7,675 bases of DNA from Spirochaetales bacterium (lineage in GTDB: Bacteria > Spirochaetota > Spirochaetia > ARS1246). Numbering within the stretch: the first letter of the stretch is position 1; each line of letters begins with the position of its first letter. Made by a program: the position numbers and the translations under genes. The notes below the pieces were generated by a model, which saw only the letters and a list, made by a program, of their open reading frames with translations, was not told where the DNA came from and did no database searches. Where the stretch lies: NCBI GenBank assembly GCA_018644745.1, contig JABGPX010000972.1, forward strand, positions 1-7,675, in the 5' to 3' direction. This document shows positions 1 to 5,006 of this stretch, piece after piece.

Positions 1-332
1 GAGCAATCTAATTTTAGAGGATCAGTGTCAGCGCCTGCATCTTGTGTATAAATAATTTTTCAATCAAAGATCCTGCTTGGAAGAATTGATCAATACAATG
101 ATACTGAATATTCTTTATTGATTTCATAAGCCAATAATGGGATGTCAGACATCATCGAATGTAAGTATTACATTGCCATGAATGCTTATACAGGAATGAT
201 TTTTTCCATTTTATGGTCGTCCACAGCGAAACCCCAAAATGAAAATTCATCACCGATAGAGGGGGTCAGAATTAACGGTTATCATAGGGTCAGTTTACCG
301 GTCAATGACACAAAAGGAGATATGACCATTTT
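1..332. other. Intergenic stretch with no convincing gene
   Basis: This AT-rich stretch holds no reading frame I would defend on either strand. One open frame (142-351, plus strand) runs into the antisense of the tRNA gene, has no ribosome binding site, and encodes nothing recognisable, so it is left out. A sigma-70-like pair on the plus strand (TTGATC at 86-91, 17 bases, TATTCT at 109-114) may be chance. Two copies of GGGTCAG lie at 263-269 and 287-293 and are listed separately. I see no clear terminator for the tRNA transcript that enters from the right. Confidence 0.6.
263..293 (+). repeat. Short direct repeat GGGTCAG, two copies 24 bp apart
   Basis: GGGTCAG occurs at 263-269 followed by AATTAAC, and again at 287-293 followed by TTTACC; a third, weaker CGGTCA lies at 299-304. 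From memory, spaced GGGTCA-type repeats followed by T/A-rich tracts occur at the ends of some IS21-family elements, and tRNA 3' flanks often receive insertions. No transposase or inverted partner is present in the window, so a decayed element end is only a possibility. Confidence 0.35.
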
Positions 333-416
333 TGCCCGGAAGAGGACTTGAACCTCCACGCCCTTGCGAGCACTAGACCCTGAACCTAGCGTGTCTACCA
401 ATTTCACCATCCGGGC
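333..416 (-). tRNA. tRNA-Leu, anticodon CAG
   Basis: The minus strand folds into a full class II cloverleaf of 84 nt. The acceptor stem is GCCCGGA (416-410) paired with TCCGGGC, with discriminator A at 333. The D arm contains GGTGAAATTGGTAGACA. The anticodon stem CTAGG/TCTAG encloses the 7-nt loop TTCAGGG, which puts CAG in the anticodon (plus-strand ctg at 380-382). A long variable arm (GCTC-GCAA-GGGC) is typical of leucine tRNAs, and the T arm carries TTCAAGT. The CCA tail is not encoded, because AA follows the discriminator. The tRNA reads CUG codons. Confidence 0.97.
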
Positions 417-432
417 GAATTGAACAAATGCG

Positions 433-462
433 AATATAGTACATCGGCGCTTGGCCTGTCAA
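433..462 (-). promoter_or_regulatory. Sigma-70-type promoter of the tRNA-Leu gene
   Basis: Read on the minus strand, a perfect -35 box TTGACA (462-457) is followed after 18 bases by TATATT (438-433). The tRNA 5' end lies 17 bases downstream at 416, a suitable distance for a short leader removed by RNase P. The near-consensus boxes fit a highly expressed stable RNA. Confidence 0.82.
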
Positions 463-596
463 TAATGTCATTTTTCGCTTTTACCTGCATACCTATTACA
501 TATCTTGTCAGTTATGATAGAATCGGGCCCAATTGAAGAAATGGCGGGAAAGTAACACTCCCGAAGCTGGTTGGTGTTTGAGTTGCATGGAGGAAC

Positions 597-1646
597 ATGT
601 CCCGCAGCGCAATACGTATTCTTATACTTCTATTCATTAGCATCATTTCAATCGTCGCGATACTACTCTTTACCGTGGATGAGCGAACGGGTGAAGCACT
701 GGCGAATGTAAAACCTGTCTACCTTTTCGCTCTCTTCGGCGCCTGGGCGTCAATTCTGCTTTTTGATGCTTCCGCGATTGTCCTTTTTACCCGCGGAACT
801 GATGAACGAATCGGTTTCCTCTCCGCGCTGCGCACGACTACAATACGTATTTTCTTCAACATTATTACTCCCTTTGCATTCGGCGGACAGCCTTTTTCCA
901 TTATCTCGCTTAGCAGCGAAGGGATTCCGTCGGGCAAAGGATCTTCTATAGTAGTAGTGAAACTCATGACCCTCTCGATCTTTACACAGGCAGGTGCCCT
1001 CGTAGCGTTCCTGTTTTTCAATGACAAGATCAGCAATATTAAAGCCCTCAATAAGATTTTCATGGTTTCCGGTCTCGCCGGAGCTGCATTTATTCTCCTC
1101 ATCACTCTCAGCTTCCTGTTCCCTCACTTTCTCGTAAAGATGATCACCTCAATGGGCAAGTTTCTGCATAGGTTGAAAATTCTTAAAGACATCAGGACTC
1201 TTCGGCGGAAAGCAATCCACCAGGCCTTTAATGCGCGGCGCAGTTTTAAGAAATATTTTTCTCATAATCTAGGATATTTTATTGGCGGAACCATTTGTAA
1301 CGGGCTTATGTATATGTCTCAGTTGGTGCTACTGTGGGTAATACTTCTCGGTCTGGGTCAATCGGTTCCGTTCCTTACCGGAATTGTATTGGCATCGATG
1401 CTGCTATTTCTTTTGACCTTTATGCCGACGCCGGGCGCTATTGGATTCGGCGAGGCTTTCTTCCTGCTGCTCTTTGCCGGTACAGTACCTTCATACATGC
1501 TGGGAATCGCGCTGATACTCTGGCGCTTCTTCTTTCATTATCTTACCGCGATCCTGGGTGCGGTAAGCTCATCAAAATACGTAAGCGATTTCCTGGTAAA
1601 AAAGCATAAAAAAAGAGAGCCTGATACCAGGCCCTCTCATCTATAA
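597..1646 (+). CDS. Lysylphosphatidylglycerol synthase TM-region (UPF0104) family membrane protein
   Basis: A 349-residue, very hydrophobic inner-membrane protein with about seven to eight predicted membrane segments (roughly residues 6-26, 40-64, 116-140, 155-176, 226-252, 258-278, 299-322). Two family hallmarks are visible: ITPFAFGGQP at about 90-99 and PTPGAIGFGE at about 277-286, matching the conserved P-x-GG-x-P and P-x-PGxxGxxE motifs of the UPF0104/LPG_synthase_TM family. The segment between them (about 180-225) is basic and probably cytoplasmic. There is no C-terminal aminoacyl-transfer domain as in MprF, so the protein is not expected to make lysyl-PG by itself. Stand-alone members are thought to act in lipid or polyprenyl-linked transport, but the substrate cannot be told from sequence. 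GGAGG at 589-593 is an unusually close (3-base) ribosome binding site for the ATG at 597. The gene appears monocistronic. Confidence 0.85.
   Translation: MSRSAIRILILLFISIISIVAILLFTVDERTGEALANVKPVYLFALFGAWASILLFDASAIVLFTRGTDERIGFLSALRTTTIRIFFNIITPFAFGGQPFSIISLSSEGIPSGKGSSIVVVKLMTLSIFTQAGALVAFLFFNDKISNIKALNKIFMVSGLAGAAFILLITLSFLFPHFLVKMITSMGKFLHRLKILKDIRTLRRKAIHQAFNARRSFKKYFSHNLGYFIGGTICNGLMYMSQLVLLWVILLGLGQSVPFLTGIVLASMLLFLLTFMPTPGAIGFGEAFFLLLFAGTVPSYMLGIALILWRFFFHYLTAILGAVSSSKYVSDFLVKKHKKREPDTRPSHL
1607..1638 (-). terminator. Second rho-independent terminator of the hsp20 operon, inside the converging gene
   Basis: On the minus strand the hairpin arms at 1638-1628 and 1623-1615 (GAGAG + CCTG pairing with CAGG + CTCTC, with a 2-base bulge and a 4-base loop) are followed at once by eight T (1614-1607). 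This is a classic intrinsic terminator for transcription coming from the hsp20 side. It lies within the last codons of the converging membrane-protein gene, where the T tract corresponds to its Lys-rich C terminus. On the plus strand no T run follows, so it would not work well for that gene. Confidence 0.72.
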
Positions 1647-1691
1647 TAAAGCTCCCAAAATACCGCGGCGCGGAAAATTGGCAGCGCTTGT

Positions 1692-1727
1692 TATAATAAA
1701 AGACGCCGGACAGATGCTGCCGGCGCC
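1692..1727 (-). terminator. Rho-independent terminator after the hsp20 / small-protein operon
   Basis: CGCCGG (1704-1709) pairs with CCGGCG (1720-1725), and inside it CAG (1711-1713) pairs with CTG (1717-1719), giving a 9-bp stem with one bulged base and a 3-base loop. On the minus strand this is followed by TCTTTTATTATAA, a suitable U-rich tract. It lies about 20 bases past the stop codon of the 46-residue gene. On the plus strand the hairpin is followed by CCCATTTTA, so weak bidirectional action for the 597-1646 gene is possible. Confidence 0.72.
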
Positions 1728-1745
1728 CATTTTACTTCAGATTTT

Positions 1746-1886
1746 CTAGAAACCGTCACCCCCGTCACGATATCTTTTCTTATTCTGATTGTCCTTGATC
1801 ATTCTTACGGTTTTATAAACCAATTTATCAATCTGGGGTTTGAAAAAGTAACCAACAGCTATTCCTACCAATGTCCAAAAAATCAT
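1746..1886 (-). CDS. 46-residue single-span membrane protein, translationally coupled to hsp20
   Basis: A small gene not recognised from any named family. The product begins MIFWTLVGIAVGYFFKPQID and continues with a basic, hydrophilic tail (TVRMIKDNQNKKRYRDG). Residues 2-15 form a short membrane segment; the rest is likely cytoplasmic by the positive-inside rule. Support for it being real is strong: its ATG (1886-1884) overlaps the hsp20 stop codon as ATGA, a perfect AGGAGG (1899-1894) sits 7 bases upstream within the end of hsp20, and an intrinsic terminator follows about 20 bases after the stop. It is therefore co-transcribed with hsp20 from a sigma-54 promoter. A role in bringing the chaperone to the membrane, or in sensing envelope state, is inference from context only. 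Confidence 0.78.
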   Translation of the reverse strand: MIFWTLVGIAVGYFFKPQIDKLVYKTVRMIKDNQNKKRYRDGGDGF

Positions 1887-2398
1887 TTTGCATCCTCCTG
1901 CACGATATTAATCTTAATCCCTTCTTTTGTTTCAACATTCTCCAGGCTCGGAACTGTTACTTTGAGAAGACCATTTTTGAATAGTGCTTTTACCTGCTCT
2001 CGATCGAACTTATCTGCGGGTACGAAATACTTCTGGTCTGCCACATCTTTAAGCTTCAGCCTTCGCTTGAAGTAGCGAATGTCGTCAGGTTTCTCGTCAC
2101 TTACCGGCGCTTTCGCCGAAAGCACCATGTAGTCTCCCTGAAACTGGAGGTCAATTCCTGATTCATCAAAACCGGCAAGGGCGAATTCGAACACCATGGT
2201 TCGGTCTTTGGTAATATATACGTTTGCCGGGGGATAAGATTGGTGCGGATAATAATCCACATTTTCGTCCCATCTGAACGGTCCTTTTCCGGAGCCGGAA
2301 AAATTAAATCCGTTCTTGAATGCTTCTCCGAAGTCTTTTGTTGCTTCGAAGATCTCGTCCATCATCTGGCCGAGGTCAACTGAAAAACGATCTTTCAT
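1883..2398 (-). CDS. Small heat-shock protein, Hsp20 / alpha-crystallin family
   Basis: A 171-residue ATP-independent holdase chaperone that keeps unfolding proteins soluble in the cytoplasm. The N-terminal arm (1-55) is rich in Phe and Asp/Glu. The alpha-crystallin domain spans about 56-150, starting at YPPANVYITKD, with the FALAGFDESGIDLQF strand region and the hallmark FKNGLLKVTVP at 140-150. The C-terminal tail has the oligomerisation motif I-x-I as IKINI (161-165). I prefer the ATG at 2398, which gives the start MKDRFSVDL and has GAGG 6 bases upstream. An in-frame ATG at 2410 (4 codons earlier) has its own AAGGTG, and a GTG at 2419 also exists. It is the first gene of a two-gene operon under a sigma-54 promoter, with no CIRCE element. 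Confidence 0.92.
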   Translation of the reverse strand: MKDRFSVDLGQMMDEIFEATKDFGEAFKNGFNFSGSGKGPFRWDENVDYYPHQSYPPANVYITKDRTMVFEFALAGFDESGIDLQFQGDYMVLSAKAPVSDEKPDDIRYFKRRLKLKDVADQKYFVPADKFDREQVKALFKNGLLKVTVPSLENVETKEGIKINIVQEDAK

Positions 2399-2421
2399 TT
2401 CACACCTCATAATAATCACCT

Positions 2422-2482
2422 TAGCGTGTGCTAGATTAGCCCCTCATACGAGGCGGCTTGTTTCCCGCTCCTTTCGGCAGCG
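2422..2482 (-). promoter_or_regulatory. Structured 5' leader of hsp20, possible RNA thermometer
   Basis: Between the predicted transcription start (about 2485) and the hsp20 start, three hairpins can be drawn on the minus strand. Hairpin A (2482-2466) is CGCT-G-CC / GG-AGCG closed by a GAAA tetraloop. Hairpin B (2458-2438) is AGCC-G-CCTC / GAGG-GGCT with a 4-base loop, eight pairs and one bulged G. Hairpin C (2433-2422) is TAGC / GCTA with a 4-base loop, and its 3' edge touches the AAGGTG site used by the ATG at 2410. Multi-hairpin leaders with the last stem next to the ribosome binding site are known from bacterial small heat-shock genes (ROSE-like thermometers), but no ROSE consensus or fourU motif is recognised here. 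Confidence 0.45.
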
Positions 2483-2495
2483 TTATACATATAAT

Positions 2496-2511
2496 TGCAA
2501 ATTACGTGCCA
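2496..2511 (-). promoter_or_regulatory. Sigma-54 (RpoN) -24/-12 promoter of the hsp20 operon
   Basis: Read on the minus strand the sequence is AAAGT-TGGCACG-TAAT-TTGCA-ATT. It matches every position of the extended RpoN consensus mrNrYTGGCACG-N4-TTGCWNNW, including the invariant GG (2510-2509) and GC (2498-2497). The transcript should start about 12 bases downstream, near 2485, leaving a leader of about 75-90 nt before hsp20. Such promoters need a bacterial enhancer-binding ATPase bound upstream, that is, somewhere in 2520-2700 or beyond. No good sigma-70 promoter is evident nearby. Confidence 0.88.
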
Positions 2512-2601
2512 ACTTTTAGAGGCACTCATCAATTTATAAATCATTACCCTGTAAAGAAATAAATTTAACACACTATTTAGCCGGCGGAGATAAAACTACA
2601 A

Positions 2602-2661
2602 TGGGCCATTTTGCCCCAATTTCCCAACTACATGACAAATTCTGTTTCTCTTTTTACAGAA
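2602..2661. repeat. Two imperfect inverted repeats, candidate activator-binding sites
   Basis: TGGGC (2602-2606) faces GCCCCA (2613-2618), a dyad with one extra base. TTCTGT (2640-2645) faces ACAGAA (2656-2661), a perfect 6-bp inverted repeat with a 10-base spacer. They lie about 100 and 140 bases upstream of the sigma-54 promoter, in the range where enhancer-binding proteins act. They also lie just upstream of the divergent YmdB-like gene. Function is inferred from position only. Confidence 0.35.
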
Positions 2662-2671
2662 ATAGGTATGA

Positions 2672-2701
2672 TTGCTTTTTAAGCGGTATTATTGGTATTC
2701 T
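2672..2701 (+). promoter_or_regulatory. Candidate sigma-70 promoter immediately before the YmdB-like gene
   Basis: TTGCTT (2672-2677) and TATTCT (2696-2701) are separated by 18 bases. Initiation would fall at about 2708-2711, that is, at or just before the ATG at 2711, so the message would have almost no leader. A competing -10, TATTAT at 2687-2692, lacks a fitting -35. The match is moderate. Confidence 0.42.
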
Positions 2702-2710
2702 TTACGACCT

Positions 2711-3526
2711 ATGAGCACACGAGTCGCCTTCCTCGGTGAAATTGTCGGCAAGGCCGGCGTCTACTGCGTTAAAAAACTTCTCCCGAACTTGGTAGTGGAG
2801 AAAGGTATCGACTTCGTAATAGCGAGCGCGGAAGGAACCACCGGCGGATTCGGTCTTGGGAAAAATCATTCCATTTATCTGCATAAATTAGGAATTGATG
2901 TGCTTACCGGCGGCGAATGTATCTTTTATAAGATCGACATGGTCGATCATATAAAATCTGCGCGTTATATACTTCGTCCTGCCAACTATCCGCCGGGCAA
3001 TCCTGGTCGCGGATGGTATGTTTATCAAAAAGGAGATGTATCTATCGGCGTGATCGTTCTGTTAGGGCAATCCGGATTTGATCGAATTCATCTGAGCAAC
3101 CCTTTCACTTATCTGCCGGATCTTGTAGCGCGCGTACGTGAGCAGACAGATATTGTCATCCTGGATTTCCATGCCGCCACAACCGCTGAGAAGTACTCCA
3201 TGTTCTACCACGCAGACGGCAAGGTAAGTGCGGTAATCGGCACCCACATGAAGGTGATGACCTCCGACGAAACAATACTCGCGAAGGGCACCGGGATTAT
3301 CTGCGATGTCGGACGCTGCGGAAGTCAGAATTCCGTGGGCGGTCTCGACCCGGATATTGAAATAAGAAAGTTTCTCACCCAGGTTCCGGTACGCTCAAAA
3401 GATGCATGGAACAATCCTGAATTGCAAGGCGTAGTTCTGGATATAAATGAGAACGGTAAAACTGAAAAAATTGAGCGGTTTAAACTGCAATGTGAGGTTC
3501 CGCATGACGGAAAAAGCGATAATTAA
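2711..3526 (+). CDS. YmdB/TIGR00282-like metallophosphoesterase-family protein with altered metal site
   Basis: A 271-residue protein of the TIGR00282/YmdB calcineurin-like fold; in B. subtilis YmdB is a di-metal cyclic-nucleotide phosphodiesterase. Family blocks are visible in order: FLGEIVGKAG (7-16), ASAEGTTGGFG (38-48), TGGECIF (66-72), LRPANYPPGNPGRG (88-101), LDFHAATTAEK (151-161), GTHMKVMT (177-184) and a C-terminal IERFKL. Compared with the remembered B. subtilis ligands D8, E39, N40, N67, H150, H175, H177, this protein has E10, E41, G42, E69, H154, H179, K181. Three are kept, but two Asn, one His and the first Asp are replaced, so catalysis may be lost or changed. The start at 2711 is chosen because the family begins right there; an upstream TTG at 2672 would add 13 unconserved residues. 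There is no ribosome binding site. Its 3' end overlaps the RseC-like gene. Confidence 0.85.
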   Translation: MSTRVAFLGEIVGKAGVYCVKKLLPNLVVEKGIDFVIASAEGTTGGFGLGKNHSIYLHKLGIDVLTGGECIFYKIDMVDHIKSARYILRPANYPPGNPGRGWYVYQKGDVSIGVIVLLGQSGFDRIHLSNPFTYLPDLVARVREQTDIVILDFHAATTAEKYSMFYHADGKVSAVIGTHMKVMTSDETILAKGTGIICDVGRCGSQNSVGGLDPDIEIRKFLTQVPVRSKDAWNNPELQGVVLDINENGKTEKIERFKLQCEVPHDGKSDN

Positions 3527-3905
3527 TAGCATCGATGGGAAAATTGCCACAATGGGGTGCGGTCCGACGGAAGGCTGTACGTCTTGCTCAAGCAGCTTCT
3601 GCAGCACGGACAAACGTGTTTTCGAGGCGGTAAACTCAAACGGACTTGAAGTAAAGGTCGGCGATATGGTGAATGTTTATCTGGCGCCGGGAAAAACTGT
3701 AGCCGCAGGATTTTTGGTTCTTATCGTACCGCTTATCTTTTTCGCTGCGGGTTATATACTCGCGAGAAAACTCATATCCGAACCTTCAGAAGGGCTGCAG
3801 GCATTATTCGGCCTTGCCGGATTGGCTTTGGGTTTTGGATTGAGTTTCTACTATAGTAAAAAGAAACGAGAAGCAAGCATGCCTGTTATTACAAAGGTGC
3901 TGTAA
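3504..3905 (+). CDS. RseC/MucC-like (SoxR-reducing system) inner-membrane protein
   Basis: A 133-residue protein with the RseC layout. A short N-terminal domain carries a cysteine cluster C19-x5-C25-x2-C28-x4-C33, followed by two membrane segments (about 66-87 and 98-117) and a basic C-terminal tail (SKKKRE). In gamma-proteobacteria RseC takes part in sigma-E control and in keeping SoxR reduced together with the Rsx/Rnf complex; the four cysteines suggest a redox or metal centre. In this organism the exact role is unknown. I place the start at the ATG at 3504, because GAGG lies 6 bases upstream (3494-3497) and the family motif follows directly. The upstream open frame to 3447 is within the preceding gene. 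It overlaps that gene by 23 bp, indicating translational coupling. Confidence 0.83.
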   Translation: MTEKAIINSIDGKIATMGCGPTEGCTSCSSSFCSTDKRVFEAVNSNGLEVKVGDMVNVYLAPGKTVAAGFLVLIVPLIFFAAGYILARKLISEPSEGLQALFGLAGLALGFGLSFYYSKKKREASMPVITKVL

Positions 3906-3917
3906 ACACCGTAGCTA

Positions 3918-5006
3918 TCAGCGGTTAGAAGCAACTATTTTATTAATCTGCTCTGCCATATCTTTTAAAGGAACCACCGAATCAATTACGCCGTTCTCAA
4001 AAGCTACGCGGGGCATGCCGTAGACAACGCTGGATTCGCTATCCTGCCCAACGGTAATTCCTCCGGCATGATAGATTTCCCCGATGCCAAGTGCGCCATC
4101 CTTCCCCATCCCGGTCATTATCAAGGCCAGAATTTTGTTGTCGAATACACCCGTCAGTGATTTGAATGTTACATCTACAGACGGCCGATGGCCGTTTACC
4201 GGCTCGTCGTCAGTCAGCTGGATAATATTGGCAAGCCGACGCCTGACAACAGTCATATGATGGCTTCCAGGAGCAATAAAAACACGTCCCGCTGACAAAA
4301 CGTCTCCTGCCTCCGCTTCCTTCACGTTGAGCGGACATATCCCGTCCAGACTGGACGCGAATTCCCGGGTAAAGCCCGCCGGCATATGCTGCACGACAAG
4401 CACCGGTACATTGAGTTCCGGATCAATTTTACTAAACACATATCGAAGAGCCGCCGGGCCGCCGGTCGAGATACCGATAGCTACGACATCGACCTGATTT
4501 GTTACGTTTCGCCTGGCCATCGGATTAATATTCGAAACAATCGGCTTGGAAGGAGCCGGCGTCGTACGCACCGACTTACCATGGAGTTTTTGATCGCGAT
4601 ACCTTATTCCGTAAGCGCTGATTAGCTGAACAAGCGTATCGGCGATTGACGTTAATTCGGTCCTATGGACATCGGTTGGTTTCTGAACAAAATCCGCGGC
4701 TCCAAGTGAAAGTGCCTCCATAGTAATTCGGGCGCCTTTTGCCGCAAGCGAGGAAAGGATGATAACGGGAATCATGATTCCTCGCATTCTTCTCTCCTTG
4801 AGAAATTCTATACCGTTCATCTCGGGCATCTCGAGGTCGAGGACAATTACATCCGGCTGGAGAGTTTCTATCTTCGCAAGTGCGAATTTCCCGTTCATCG
4901 CCTTCCCCGCGACAGTCAGCTCAACGGCACCTTCGACTATTTTTCCGACCAAATTCCGCATAAAAGCAGAATCATCAACAATTAATACTTTTACGTCGTC
5001 GCTCAT
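3918..5006 (-). CDS. Chemotaxis response regulator protein-glutamate methylesterase CheB
   Basis: A 362-residue two-domain protein that demethylates (and deamidates) chemoreceptor glutamates when phosphorylated by CheA, resetting receptor sensitivity. The receiver domain (about 5-125) shows VLIVDDSAFMR with acidic D11/D12, phosphoacceptor D57 in VLDLEMPEMNG, S85/S86 and K109 in VQKP. A variable linker (about 130-170) leads to the methylesterase domain (172-360), with catalytic S180 in GISTGGP, H207 in VVQHMP and D303 in MTGMGKDG, the full expected triad. Length is typical. The gene starts inside the cheR stop (ATGA overlap), with AGGAAA upstream. Its end lies 12 bp from the converging RseC-like gene, and no terminator is apparent. 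Confidence 0.97.
   Translation of the reverse strand: MSDDVKVLIVDDSAFMRNLVGKIVEGAVELTVAGKAMNGKFALAKIETLQPDVIVLDLEMPEMNGIEFLKERRMRGIMIPVIILSSLAAKGARITMEALSLGAADFVQKPTDVHRTELTSIADTLVQLISAYGIRYRDQKLHGKSVRTTPAPSKPIVSNINPMARRNVTNQVDVVAIGISTGGPAALRYVFSKIDPELNVPVLVVQHMPAGFTREFASSLDGICPLNVKEAEAGDVLSAGRVFIAPGSHHMTVVRRRLANIIQLTDDEPVNGHRPSVDVTFKSLTGVFDNKILALIMTGMGKDGALGIGEIYHAGGITVGQDSESSVVYGMPRVAFENGVIDSVVPLKDMAEQINKIVASNR

Noticed and set aside
142..351. Plus-strand open frame of 69 codons
   Set aside because: It ends inside the antisense of the tRNA-Leu gene, has no ribosome binding site, and its product has no recognisable feature.
501..523. Sigma-70 promoter for the 597 gene (TATGAT at 513-518 or TAGAAT at 518-523)
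   Set aside because: The -10-like boxes are acceptable but no convincing -35 box is at the right distance, so it is not listed as a feature.
545..563. CGGGA/TCCCG hairpin upstream of the 597 gene as a riboswitch
   Set aside because: It is a lone 5-bp stem with no conserved riboswitch core; chance is sufficient.
719..1127. Minus-strand open frames of about 125 codons inside the membrane-protein gene
   Set aside because: They are antisense to a well-supported family gene, and their translations are rich in Arg and Ser as expected of shadow frames.
2420..2445. TAGC/GCTA repeats resembling a CIRCE (HrcA) operator
   Set aside because: CIRCE is TTAGCACTC-N9-GAGTGCTAA; here the half-sites are too short and the spacing is wrong.
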